NCBI GenBank assembly: GCA_024180945.1
Contig: JAKSGN010000038.1
Location: 1,984,001 to 2,048,000, forward strand
DNA length: 64,000 nt
Direction of reading: 5' to 3'
Source of the DNA: Macrophomina tecta
Lineage: Eukaryota > Ascomycota > Dothideomycetes > Botryosphaeriales > Botryosphaeriaceae
Part shown: positions 10,514-22,161 of the stretch, in pieces
How positions within the stretch are numbered: the stretch's first letter is position 1
Layout of the letters: every line of letters starts with the position of its first letter
Program-made: the position numbers and the translations under genes
Notes under the pieces: model-generated
Told to the model about the DNA's origin: nothing
The model's database searches: none
Seen by the model: only the letters and a program-made list of their open reading frames with translations

Positions 10514-12791
10514 ATGGATCCAAACTGCCCGCCTAAGACCTTAGATGATGTTCCCGGACGGCAACCGGCTTGGCCGGCCTTGTTGATTCTTGTTGCCGTT
10601 GCTGGCGCTACTTGGTGCGTGTATACCGTCGTATACAATCTTTACTTCCATCCTCTTGCGCGATTCCCGGGACCACCCGCCGCGGCAGCGACCGGATATT
10701 GGAAGGCATGGATTGAATGTGTGCTGGAGAAGTCATTTGTCCACGAGTTGGAAGTGCTCCACGCGCGCTATGGCAAAGTTGTACGGGTGGGGCCGAATGA
10801 GGTATGTTTTGTCTACGCCGATCAGCGCATCTTTCTCTCGCTTGGACCACACCCTATAAGCACTCTATCTCTCGGGCATAAACTTGTGCGAGAGCACGGT
10901 CCGACAGCGATTCGTCTTTGCGAGGTAGAGATAAGCCAACCAAGCGTGGGGCAACCCGTCGTCAATAAGAGTGATGTCAATGGTGATGTGGTCCCGGAAG
11001 CGCATCAGTGTAGAGGCCTGAGGCGCTCTTCTGGGCAAAGGTTTGGTGTCTCTCTAAGCAGACACATCCGGAAGAGTTCTACAGAAGTGCGGAGTAGAGG
11101 CATGCGGCAGTGTATGTTTGACAAGGGCCTCGCTTGAACCACCTTCTCACTCGCCCCAAAAGGTCTCCTATCACGCCATTGCATACAAAGATGGCTTCTT
11201 GCGTCATCTGTCGATGACTCTCAGTGCTGGTTTAACAAGACATTCCGGAAACAGCCCACGGATGTTTGCAAATTGAGAGGACCAACGCTAACAGAACCAC
11301 CATAGCTCCACTTCTCCGACCCGCAAGCCTACCACGACATCTACAACAACAAGAACCGCTGGGACAAAGAGCGCAACCTCTACCACAGCTTCGGCGAAGA
11401 CCGCTCCTCCTTCGGCTTCCTCACCTACCGCGAGGCCAAAGCCCGCAAGGACGTCCTCAACAAGTCGTTCTCGCCGACCGCCATCGCCAAATGCGAATCC
11501 ATCATCCGCTCCAAGGTCGACGCCCTCTGCGCCGCCTTCGCCTCCAACGCGCAAGAGAACAGCCCGTCCGACCTCTACTACGCCTTCCGGTGCATGACCA
11601 TGGACGTCATCACCTACCTCTGCTTCGGCGCCTCCGTCGCCGCGCTGCAGGCCCCCGGATTCCGCGCCCCGATCCTGCTCGCCATGGACGCCAGCAGCGC
11701 CGTCTTCGTGCGCTTCAAGCACTCCGCCCTCTACAAGACGCTCATCACGTCCTGCCCGCCGCGGCTCGCCGTCGTCCTGTCCCCCGCGACGCGGGGCATG
11801 ATCGACCTGCAGACGCTGCTGCGCGCGCAGATTCGCGAGCTCGTGCGCGATCCGGAGAGGGCGTTGGACGGGCTGCCGCACGATATGACCATTTACCACA
11901 GGCTGATGGATCCGAGCGCGTACAGGGGCGGCGATGGGGAGGTGCCAGGGGAGGGGAGCTTGTATGAGGAGGCGCAGGCGCTGATGTTTGGCGGTGCAGA
12001 TACGGTGGGCAATGCGCTGATGGTGGGGAGTTTTCATTTGCTCAGGGAGAGGGAGAAGTATGAAAGGTTGAAACAGGAGTTGGAGGGTGCGTGGCCGGTG
12101 TTGGAAGGCGAAGAAGCAGGGCCGTCAGCGAAGGAGTTGGCAGAGCTGCCATATTTGGATGCGGTGATCAAGGAGGCGCTGAGGATGTCTTCGGGGGTTG
12201 TTGCTGGGCTGCTCAGGGTGGTGCCGAAGGAGGGCGCAGTGATTGCAGGAATGAGTGTGCCGGGTGGCGTAAGTCAATCCTGTCTTCAATTTCTCCCCAT
12301 TCTTGTATTGCTGCCAAAACCTGTTGTCTGACCGCAGCTCTTCGTGCAGACTGCTGTCTCCTGCTCCAGCACTTTTGTCCATTTCAACACCGACATCTTT
12401 CCAGAACCCCACTCTTTTCGCCCCGAACGCTGGCTCGAGAGTCCAGAACTCGAGAATTGGCTTGTTGCTTTCTCTCGCGGTCCGCGCATGTGCTTAGGCA
12501 TCAAGTATGTGCATCCCGTGACTCGATTGTTTGAGTGAGATGCTGACAAGTTCAGCCTTGCGTGGGCAGAGCTCCGGCTCTGCTTCGCGCACGTTTATCG
12601 GAAGTTCAATATGAGCTTGGCGGAATCGAGGTAAGTATATTGCTCCAATTTTTTTTTTTTTTTTTCCCTGCTGGAATGGAATACAGCTGATGGTGAACCA
12701 AAGCCCGAAGGAGCTCGAGTTCCGTGATACCTTCTTGCCCGCCTATCAGGGCGAGCATGTCAAAGCTTACATGAGACCTGCCAGTGCTTAA
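10514..12791 (+). CDS. Cytochrome P450 monooxygenase (fungal, trichodiene-oxygenase-like group)
   Basis: Exons 10514-10801, 11306-12268, 12350-12504, 12556-12630 and 12704-12791 encode 522 residues. A single N-terminal membrane anchor (about residues 20-42) is followed by the LYFHPLARFPGPP hinge, so the protein is ER-bound with a cytosolic catalytic domain. The I-helix oxygen-activation motif is GGADT, the K-helix ExxR is EALR, the PERF-type motif is FRPERW, and the heme-thiolate loop is FSRGPRMCLG with Cys as axial ligand. It needs NADPH-cytochrome P450 reductase, not seen here. The first intron is 504 nt, far longer than any other in the window. It lies 2.7 kb from the adenylate-forming reductase, so it may modify the same product (inference). 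Substrate unknown. Confidence 0.9.
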
Positions 12792-13111
12792 AGACGAGGT
12801 TAGGAGAATGCTCGGAAAACAAGGGTGAAAATGCACTGAACAAGGTATGCGCTGCGTTAATCGTAAGAGGAAAGGAAGAGAAACTACTTGACAAATGCCG
12901 CTCGAATGTATCAAAGACGGGCGAGGGAGAAGCAGGAAATGAAAGGAAAGGTCTAAACGCGGACCTGGCCGAGTGCTCATATCGCAGCCAAGGACGCTGT
13001 TGAGTGTCCGAATTTCCTCAACCAATCCCACGAGATAATCCTCATTCCAGGACATCTCACGAGCGCCCCTTCATCAAAACGCTCTCTCCCCGCTCCTCTC
13101 CCAACCACCTA
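12792..13111. other. Intergenic space between convergent genes
   Basis: 320 bp between the stop of the P450 gene and the stop of the minus-strand Ser-rich protein. It should contain both 3' untranslated regions. No further gene or strong hairpin was recognised. Confidence 0.5.
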
Positions 13112-14095
13112 TCAGTTCCCATTTTTCTCCACTACCTGGGTGACTACCACCGCCAACACGACAACGACCACAAAAATCATCCCAATCAGCACCAACACCC
13201 TCGAGAAGCAGCTCCGCCCCACCCGCGGCTTCCACACTCCCACCGCATCGTTCCTCGCCAGCCCGCCCCACCCCTCCTCCAGCCACGTCCCCGACGACGC
13301 GTCGCTCATCCTCCTCCTCCGCTGCAGCTCCGCGAGATACTTGTTCCCGTAACTGCCATTCCCCCTTTTCTCATCACCCGCCGCTTCCGGCGACGAGGAA
13401 GACGGGGAGGAAGAAGAAGAAGAAGATGATGATGATGAAGAAGACGACGAGAGGTACGGCATCCACAGGGAGTCCTTGCGCTTCTGCTGGGCCTTGAGGA
13501 TCTCGAGACGGAGGTTGTAGCGGTAGGGCGACAGGAGCGTCAGGGCGTGGACGTCGGCGGCGACGTCGGTGATGCGGTTCTGCGAGAGGTGGGTGCGGAC
13601 TTCAAGGGAGGTGCGGAGGGGCGGGGCTGTCGTGGCCGTCGGTTTCGTGTAGATAGAAGCGGAGGGGTTGGTGGTGGTGGTGGTTGGGCGGAGCACAGGG
13701 GCGAAGGATATCCTGCCGGAAGGGCTGGCGGCGCTTTTGCAGAGGGGGTTTTTGCCTTTGTCCGGGGGCGTATTGGAGCGGGGGGAATGCGGGGTGGGTG
13801 CGGAGGCGGCGGAGATGCAGGAGTATGGCCGGTCGAGAAAGGGCACACCGGTGTTGGGTGGCTGTGGTGGTGCTCTGCTGGCGTTGGTGTGGGGGGTTGA
13901 GCGCATGATGTTTCTCGCGCTGTTACCGGGAGCGTCAGGATGCTCGGAGTGGGCCGTGTACGAACGCTTCGTTTCAGTGGTGGATTTATGGAGATGCTGG
14001 ACGACAGTATTGCCCGGGGAGGTGGAGCGTCCCAGCCGGGTGTGGACCGGCAGCGGGAAAGAAATCAAGGCTCCGGTTTCCGAGGTTTCGGGCAT
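13112..14095 (-). CDS. Unknown Ser/Pro/Thr-rich protein with C-terminal membrane anchor
   Basis: A single open frame without introns. I prefer the ATG at 14095 (MPETSETG, 327 residues); an in-frame ATG at 14119 would add eight residues. The first 190 residues are rich in Pro, Ser and Thr. They are followed by a short helical block (YRYNLRLEILKAQQKRKDS) and a run of more than twenty serines encoded by mixed codons. A basic stretch precedes a strongly hydrophobic segment (VLVLIGMIFVVVVVLAVVV) 10 residues from the end. This layout suggests a tail-anchored or type II membrane protein with a disordered cytosolic region. I do not recognise the family. Mixed codons in the serine run argue for selection or age, not recent triplet slippage. 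Confidence 0.55.
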   Translation of the reverse strand: MPETSETGALISFPLPVHTRLGRSTSPGNTVVQHLHKSTTETKRSYTAHSEHPDAPGNSARNIMRSTPHTNASRAPPQPPNTGVPFLDRPYSCISAASAPTPHSPRSNTPPDKGKNPLCKSAASPSGRISFAPVLRPTTTTTNPSASIYTKPTATTAPPLRTSLEVRTHLSQNRITDVAADVHALTLLSPYRYNLRLEILKAQQKRKDSLWMPYLSSSSSSSSSSSSSSSPSSSSPEAAGDEKRGNGSYGNKYLAELQRRRRMSDASSGTWLEEGWGGLARNDAVGVWKPRVGRSCFSRVLVLIGMIFVVVVVLAVVVTQVVEKNGN

Positions 14096-14119
14096 GGTGA
14101 GGTGGTGTTGTAGTAACAA

Positions 14120-15507
14120 TGCGTTGCTTTAGCAGGTCCCACCATTCGCGGGATACAAAGCAGCCCTCGCGCTTGGAGCGTGGGTTCGTTCGTAGAATGG
14201 GGCGAGCACATCTGCATATCATCTGCAGAAGCGAGAGCCTGCGGCGGGCAGGCGATCTCGTGCTTATGAGCCATTAATGCCCCACTGGACAACGGGCTGG
14301 CGGGGAAGGCGTCTTGGTAGGCCTGACCACTAAACACCAGGTGTTTTACATGGGCCCGACCCGGCGCGTGGTACGCGGATGCGCGGAGGGTAATTTCCCG
14401 TTTAGGAAATAACAACTGGGCTGTTGCGCCGTCGGGGTGGCTATGTTGGAGCTTATCCACGCTTGACGGAAGCCACGGCGTAGAGGCGACCCGGCACTTT
14501 GGTGGCAGTGGTCGTACTACGGCGGAGCGCAGATGACGATGAGGGGTTTTCGAGGGTTGATAGCGAGCGAGCGATGAAAGGGACTGGGGCGCGGCGGCGG
14601 CCTGCGAGCCATTAAATCGCGCTCCACGCCAAGACCGCGTTTTCGAGGCAACGAGGCGGTGTCCTGCCGCTACTCGATGCCAGCCAGCGCGTCGCTCATC
14701 AGGCCTGGCCCCCGCATGATGTTGCGACGACTCGGGGATGGTTGCGCAAAGGAGGCGGAGCAAAGCCTCATTTGAAATTATGGTTCGTAAGGTGGCATCT
14801 TCGCGGTTTCTCCAACTGACTGTGGCCGAGTACTGATGTTGTACAGCGATCCGCGGCGCACCTTGTGGACCGGCGGCGGTGAATGGAGGACTAATGGGCG
14901 GGAGAGGTGTAAGGTGATAGTATGGGTGCCGCCTGCTTCGAAGCGCCCTGAGCTCGCCCAGGCGCCGACAAGGCAGAATTGGGCACTGCCCACTCCTCCA
15001 GATACAGGGGCTCGAACTAGCATTTCATTGGATCGCCGCTGCGATTTGGTCGGGCTACCTCGCGCTCTCTGGACTCGAACCGCCAAATTGAGCTTCGAAC
15101 TCCCTATCCGGGCGGGCCCAGTTGCGTCACGCTGCATCTCTGTTGCCCCGGACAGTACAGGAAGCACTTCTGCCAGGCGACTTTGCGAGACTGAAGGCAC
15201 CTTAAGTGGAAATCTGCAATGAAGTAAAATATCTACAGCCGCATTCCTACGCTCCTATATCACCCGCTTGCTATGAGGACCTGGGCGCAGATGTTGGTGT
15301 TGGTGTGGCTCGGGTAGTGGCTGGTGGGACAACGCCCAGTGAATGATATCATCACTTTTCTGAACCGCATTGGGCCCTCGTCACTTAGATGTTTAGGCTC
15401 ATGCCACTTCAAGACATACACTTCTTTCACGCTCTTCATCCTACACCCTCGGATATCCCCTGCATCCGGTCTTCAGCCCTTTTTTTTTTTCCCCGTATAC
15501 AGCGGCC
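14120..15507. other. Gene-free divergent region between the Ser-rich gene and the reductase
   Basis: No coding frame with protein character. A TGGACTCGAACC string near 15068 resembles a tRNA T-arm on the minus strand, but no acceptor stem or anticodon arm can be folded around it. A pyrimidine tract at 15480-15495 lies just before the reductase start codon and is probably part of its leader. Confidence 0.5.
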
Positions 15508-18500
15508 ATGGATACCAATTACTTCATTTGCACCTTGGGCCAAGCCGCCGCTCTAGACAGGGAGGAGCCCAAGTTCAACAACGTCAACGAGTTCATTGAC
15601 CATCAAGCAGAAGGTATCGAAGACAAGCCCGCGGTCGGATTCTTCGAACCGTCAAAGGACCGCAAATCGCCATGGAAACGTCATGTTCTTGACTTTTCAT
15701 CGCTCCGAAAAGGCTCCCTTAGCGCAGCCAATTTCCTATCATGGAAGTTCGGGGAAAAGCTACGTCAAAGACAGACAGTCGGGCTGTTGTGCCCCAGCTC
15801 ACCCACATTCCTCTTCGCATGGCTGGGCTTGATGAGACTGGGGCATGCTGTCCTGCTGATAGCCCCCCAAAGTCAGCCATCAGCAATTGCGCACCTCTGC
15901 ATGGAATGCCAAGTATCCATATTGCTATCCGACTACCCAGACAAGGATCTCAAGAGCCCCGAACACCAGTCCAGAAACACCAAAACAAGTAGCGCTCAAC
16001 ACCCAGCCTACTCCATCTTCCACCTCTCCGATATCCTCCCCACGGACATCCTCCACACAATCTCTTCATCCGCTACCCCCCAACCCACCATCCCCACCGC
16101 CCACAACCCCACCCAAACCGATACCGCCTACCTGCACCACACCTCGGGCACCTCGTCCGGCCTCCCCAAACCCATCCCCCAATCCCACCGAGCCGCCGTG
16201 CGCGTCCTGCCGCACCTGCCCACCTCCCCGCCCAAGGCGACCTTCACCACCACGCCTCTCTACCACGGCGGCATCGCCGACTGCTTCCGCGCCTGGGCCA
16301 GCGCCGCCCCCGTCTGGCTGTTCCCGGGGCACGCGCTGCCCATTACCGCCGTCAACGTCAACGCCTGCCTGCGCACGGTGCAGCAGGCCGGCGAGCGCGT
16401 CGCGTACTTCGCGTCCGTGCCGTACGTGCTGCAGCTGATGGCGGCGGACGCGGAGGCGATGCACAACTTGCGCGGGATGGAGCTCGTCGGCGTGGGCGGC
16501 GCGGCGCTACCGGCCGAGGCGGGGGATCGGTTGGTAAGGCGCGGGGTGCGGCTGGTGTCGAGGTATGGGAGTGCGGAGTGCGGCTTCCTGATGTCGTCGC
16601 ATCGGGAGTATGAGAGCGACGGGGCGTGGCAGTATTTGAGGGCTGGGGCGGGAGCGGAGTTTCTGCGGTTTGAGGACAGGGAGGACGGGGCGGCGGAGTT
16701 GGTGGTGGCGCCGGGGTGGCCGCATGTGGTATGTCGGTGATAAAGAGGCAATGTGTGACGTTTGCCTTGCTGATTGATCGGGACAGGCCAAGACGAATAG
16801 GGAGGATGGCTCGTTTGCAACGGCGGACTTGATGGTCCCGCATCCGGAGATCGAGAACGCGTGGAAGTACCACTCGCGCGCTGACTCCCAGCTCACGCTC
16901 ATCACTGGCAAGAAGTTCGACCCCGCTCCGTTGGAGGCTGCGATTGGAGCAAGTCCGTTCCTCGATGATGCTCTCATTTTCGGTAGCGGAAGGCCGTTTC
17001 CAGGCGCATTGCTCTTCCGCAGCAAAGTCTTTGACACCACCTCCGAACAGGAGTTGATAGACTCCGTGAAGCCGCTTATCGAGCAACTGAACGAAGAGAG
17101 TCAAGATCACGCGCGGATACCACGGAATATGCTAATACCAATGCCGCACGATCCTTCGGCGTTGGAGAAGAGCAGTAAAGGGACTGTGATGAGAGGAAGC
17201 GCAGAAGGTAAATATAGAGACCAGATTGAGCATGCATATTCAAAGCTCAGCACGGGTGATGGATCGAAATTACCAGACGATGAGGTTCCCCGCTTCATCA
17301 CGGATCTGGTGGAGAGCACCGTGTCCAAGTCCGAGGCCCCAGCTGAAAATGATGACCTGTTCGCATTTGGGGTAGATTCTCTTGCCTTTATGCAGATAAG
17401 ACATGGTTTGAGACAGGTGCGTGACCTCGATGACATAACTGCGTGAGAGAACTCATGGGAAATCGCAGCTGCTTCCAAAAACGTCGCCAGAATTGCCCCA
17501 GAGCGTTGTAGAGGATTGTGGCACGGTCAAAAGGTTTGCCTACTCCAGTTTGCATACTTCATTATCTCTGGGGCTGACAATGATGGCTCAGGCTGAACGA
17601 GTTCGTAATCAAGTTGCGCCATGGAGAATCATTTGCGGATGATGAAGACGAGCATGACCTCATGTTCAAACTTGCCGAAAAGTACAGCAAGTTCGAGGAG
17701 AGCAGCGCAAATAAACAAACTGCACATGGCACCACCACAAGGACAGAAGCTCCAGAGGTAGTGGTAAGCAAGTAGTCCATCCAGATAAGGAGGTTGTATC
17801 GTAACGTTTGCAGGTCCTCACTGGTGCCACGGGAGCCTTGGGTGCGCACATATTACACAATTACCGCAGATCGGATACCACATCCAAGGTTTACTGCCTG
17901 GTTCGCGGTGCAGACGAGCACGTCGCCAAAGAAAGAGTCAACAAAGCTCTCTCGCAGAAGGGGCTTCCAGTTTTAAACTCATCACATCCTGGCAACTCCA
18001 AGGTCGCTGTTCTGCAGGCCCAGCTCGGCCAACCAGACCTTGGCCTGTCCGCAGCAACTTACGAAAAAGTTGCGGCAGAAGCTACCATCATCATGCACGT
18101 CGCGTGGTCCGTCAATTTCCGAATGCGGTTGCGGAGCTTCGAGAAGGACAACATTGCTGGTGGGTGATTCATGCTCTTGTACCTGTGTAGCTGACACAAT
18201 ATGCAGGAGTGTCTAATCTCATAAGTCTGGCTTTGCGGTCACCTCGGCCTCTTCCGCCAAGATTTGCATACTGCTCCTCCGTTGCAAGCGCAATGAACGC
18301 AGTCGAGAAGATAGTCCCGGAACAGATCATGGAGGCTCCCACTTCTGCCTCCCCCTTGGGTTACTCACGGTCAAAATGGGTTGCCGAGCGCATCTGCCAT
18401 AATGCGAACGAAAGCACCCGTCTGCGCTCCCGGATTGCCATCTTTCGGGTTGGTCAATTGAGTGGTGACACTCGCAATGGTATCTGGAATACACAGGAAG

Positions 18501-19033
18501 CGTGGCCTATGATGTTGAGCACGGCCCGATTGACTGGCTGCTTGCCTGCGCTGAAAGATGAGCCTCTGAACTGGTTACCGGTGGATACTGCGGCAAAGGC
18601 CTTCGTTCAAGCGCTTTCCAGCATGTGCACTGATGGAAAAGCCAGTAGGCAGAGCCGGACGAGGGTCTATCACGTTATAAACGAACATCAGAAGCCTGAG
18701 TGGGTAAATTTGCTTTCATGGCTAAATAAGATGGAGGAATTTGACGTTGTGGGGCCCCGGGAGTGGCTCGCACACTTGGAGAAGTCCAAAGAGCTCAAAG
18801 AAGGGAAATATCACCCTGCTATGAAGCTTCTTGGGCACTGGAAGAATGCGTACGGAGATTTGTCTTTGGAGTCGACAAAAGCGCGAGGTGCGGGGACGTC
18901 GCCAGATGGACGGAAGACATTCTCAATGGAGGAAACGAAGAAAATTGCACCGGTGCTCGCCAACGTCTGTCCGGTGGATGAGGAGTATTTTAAGAAGATT
19001 TGGACCTGGCTGCAGCGTACCAAGATAGATTGA
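15508..19033 (+). CDS. Adenylate-forming reductase (A-T-R, NRPS-like)
   Basis: Six exons (15508-16728, 16787-17416, 17469-17533, 17592-17763, 17814-18159, 18207-19033) give 1,086 residues. The adenylation domain fills about residues 20-560, with the A3 loop HHTSGTSSGLPKP, the A5-like RYGSAECGFL and the WKYHSRADSQLTLITGKKFDP core motif of this fungal group. A thiolation domain follows with FGVDSL, its Ser taking phosphopantetheine. The thioester reductase domain starts with the NADPH loop LTGATGALG and has the catalytic YSRSK (YxxxK) pair. Known members activate an aryl, keto or amino acid, tether it and release an aldehyde or alcohol. There is no condensation domain. P450 and GH79 neighbours suggest a small pathway. 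Substrate cannot be read safely. Confidence 0.92.
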
Positions 19034-19729
19034 AAAGCAGAAAACCTGGGATATTTGATGCCGATACGTACCGCTCTTCCGCCTAGTCCATGACAAAAGA
19101 TTGAGCATGCGCAACAGCTTTAGATCCGTTTTTCGGCATTCAGATTTATTACATTATTCGCTGTATTCAATGAGCCAATAGTACTACTTCCATGATGGTT
19201 CTTTCCTGCCCATGCATTTGGTCCAATACTTAAATGGCCGACCTCGCTTGTTGTTTTGGCTTTTGTACGATTCTTATTACCTAAGTTTATGTTGTGCTTT
19301 TTTCCGGGTCTCAGCGGGCCGGTGTCTTTTACGCTCATCAGTTCCGGTATGGCAAGTCTAGCTTCTCGTTCGTATTGAACAGAAACAAAAAACCGCCGTA
19401 TCCACGTCAAGAGTTTTCCAAGAATCGAGGCCTCTGCCCCGTTGGCTGGAATTTGGCACAGTTGCACCACTGCCGCTGCGGCTGACATGGGAGGTCGGCA
19501 AACAAACACTGCAGACTTAAAGTTTAAAATTAAGCTTCCTGCCCAATCTCGTCCGTGAAACAACAGTTAATGCTTACCTGTGCGGAGAACGCGGAAGAGA
19601 ACAGCTGACCTGATATTTGTAGAGATTATGGGCTATGGAAAGATGCTATAAGGACACTAATCGCTCCCCGCCCGCGCAATTCCTACCACCCTCATCCGAT
19701 CACTCCCTTGAAACTCGTCAATCGCCAGT
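19034..19729. other. Intergenic region between reductase and GH79 genes
   Basis: About 700 bp with both genes in the same direction. The frames present are short and have no domain character. It should hold the 3' end of the reductase transcript and the promoter of the GH79 gene; no specific sites were recognised. Confidence 0.5.
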
Positions 19730-21739
19730 ATGGCGGCCATTTCCGCACTGTCTACCTTTAGACGAGCAGTCTCTGTAGCAACTTACCTTTCTGGTCTTGC
19801 AGTTGCTACTTACGACAAACATGAAAACTCAAAGAGCAAAGTCTCAACCGCACTCACTTTAGACCCGGCACCTGGCAACAGCGCTGGCCCCGTTCTCCCG
19901 GAAGCTTTCGTCTCATACGCATTCGAATTTTCGAGCTTCCCCGATTTCGCAGGGAACAGCACGTCCGGCCCAAACCTTTTCTCTGATAACCTCTTGAACA
20001 ACATCGGCAACATCACCGGTACGAAGCCGTACATCCGCGTGGGCGGAAACACCCAGTAAGATCAATACCCTCTCCCCTACAACGGGCTTTTGGGAATCTC
20101 TGGAATTGGAAGTAATCCGGAATCCACCCCCACAGGGAGCATCCAAGACAGGCGACATTTTCTGACACAATTCCAACCCAGAGACTACGCAGTCTACGAC
20201 CCCACACTCCCGGTCTCTCTCATCGGCATTATCGACCCGCAACGCCAACCCAACTACCCGACTAATGTAACCGTCGGCCCCTCGTTCTTCGAGTCCTACA
20301 CGACCTGGCCGGGCTGCCGGTACGTGCACGGCTTCAACCTCGCGCGCTCCAACGGCACGTACGGCGACGTCGACCTGCTCGGCCCCGTCGAGCCCGCCTG
20401 CCGCGCGCTCAGCAACGACAACCTCCTCTACTGGGAGATCGGCAACGAGGTCGACGTGTACGCGCAGGGCCGCTTCGCGGTGAGGGCGCCGGGCTGGGAC
20501 GAGGCGGGCTTCACGCACGAGTGGCTGAACGCGAGCCGGCGGGTGCGCGCGCGCATGGACGAGGCCTGCCCGGACTTGGCGACGGGGGAGAAGTTCAAGT
20601 TCTGGCTGCCCAGCTACGGCGATCCGAGCAACGGCTTCGACACCATCAGGCCGTGGGAGCTGGGGATCGACGAGGACGGCGTGGTGGCGGAAGCGTCAGG
20701 GCACTTGTCAGTCATCTCTCTCTCTCCTCTTCTCTTTCCCCTTCCCCTCCCCCTCCCCTCTTCAAAGCCACCCCAGAATCACACAGGACATTGCAACACT
20801 GACGCACTGAAAGCTACATGTCCGGCTTCGGGCTCCCCGGCATCACCCTCCAAGGCACGCTCCTCAACCACAGCAACATTGTCCGGCGCGCTGCTGACTC
20901 GGTTAACGTATCGGCCATCCTACGCCGGGATTACAACCTCTCGTACGCTATTACCGAAGCCAACTCGCTGGTGTGTGTAAAAGCCTCCTTCGTTGCCGCT
21001 GGGAGGAAACGAAAGAAACCACTAACTTTGCAAATGCAACCTCAAGTTCAACGCAGGCCAACCCGACGTGTCCAACGTCTTCGGCGGCGCGCTGTGGACG
21101 CTCGACTTCAACCTGTGGTGCGCGGCCAGCGGCATCGCGCGCGTGCACATGCAGCAGGGGCTCAACTTCCGCTACGCGTCGTGGCAGCCGCGCGACACGG
21201 ACCGCGCGCCGCGGCAGACCAAGCCCAGCTACTACGGCGACGTGGCGGTTGCGTCGGCGTTGGGGAATTTGAAGGAGGGGCGGGTGCGCGTGGCGAATCT
21301 GCCGATGGAGGGGGAGACGAGTGCAGCGTATGCGACGTATGTGGATGGCGTGCTGAAGCGGGTGGTGTTGATTAACATGCAGACGTACAATTACAGCACG
21401 GCGGCGGATGGTGTTACAAGACCGGGGCGGGTGTATCCGTTTGGTGTGCCGGAAGGGTGTGGTGGCGAGGCTAACGCGGTGACGGTCCAGCGATTGATTG
21501 CGAATGGGAGCAATGTGCTGAGCGGGGTCACGTTCAATGGGATCTCGTACAATGTGGAGTTGGACGAGGGGAGACCGGTCGTTCAGGATAATGTGACGAG
21601 GGATGAGAGTCTGGGCATAGAAGAAGACGGAATCGTGAACGTGGTGGTGCCAGACGCTTCTGCAGCAATCGTGCAGTTGGGGTGTACTGGAGCCTCTGCT
21701 GGTACGAAGGACGCTTACAAGCGATGGATGTGGTTTTGA
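19730..21739 (+). CDS. GH79-family glycoside hydrolase (beta-glucuronidase-like), secreted
   Basis: Exons 19730-20055, 20182-20706, 20814-20970 and 21047-21739 encode 566 residues, the usual size of fungal GH79 enzymes. The N-terminus has a moderately hydrophobic segment ending in LSGLAVAT that could be a signal peptide. Family landmarks are KPYIRVGGNTQDYAVYD, GPSFFESYTTWPG, the LYWEIGNEVD motif carrying the probable acid/base Glu, and YAITEANSL carrying the probable nucleophile Glu. A C-terminal beta domain follows (DFNLWCAASGIARVHMQQG to SAAIVQLGC). The enzyme should remove glucuronic-acid-type residues from polysaccharides or glycosides outside the cell. It could serve cell-wall degradation or unmask a glycosylated metabolite from the neighbouring pathway; the sequence does not decide. 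Confidence 0.87.
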
Positions 21740-22161
21740 GCATGAGGATCATGTGGCTCTTCTAAGTATAATCAACGTTATCACAATTGGCTGTTAGCGA
21801 ACTCCCTTCCATGGGATTTACACGATAGGTTGTGTCTCGACTAGAGAGAGGGGGGTGGAACTCAAGGTAGGGTTGTCCTTCAGCTGTCGGCTGTTTGCAA
21901 TCGGCTGGCTTAAAATGTCATTCACTTCTGTAGTTCAGGATCCCAATACCGTCTATAGCTCCCCTGAAGCACCCGGGTTCTAAAGAAAATCCCAATGATC
22001 AAAGTCCAAACAGACCGGACGCCAATGTCTCGATTGACCCTGGTCTCTCTTGATAGGAGCTGTTGCCCAAAGAAAAAAAAACCCCCCACAATCAGAAATT
22101 TTTGCGTAAATCCTACGGCATCTCGACTTCAAGGCCTTGGTGTCCAAACAATCAGTCAATC
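21740..22161. other. Intergenic space between convergent genes
   Basis: 422 bp between the convergent GH79 and HIS1 genes. Contains 3' untranslated regions only, as far as can be seen; a short A-rich patch occurs at 22072-22081. Confidence 0.5.

Noticed and set aside
15060..15085. tRNA-like TGGACTCGAACC string (minus-strand T-arm)
   Set aside because: The five bases either side of the loop do not pair, and no acceptor stem, D-arm or anticodon arm can be placed nearby.
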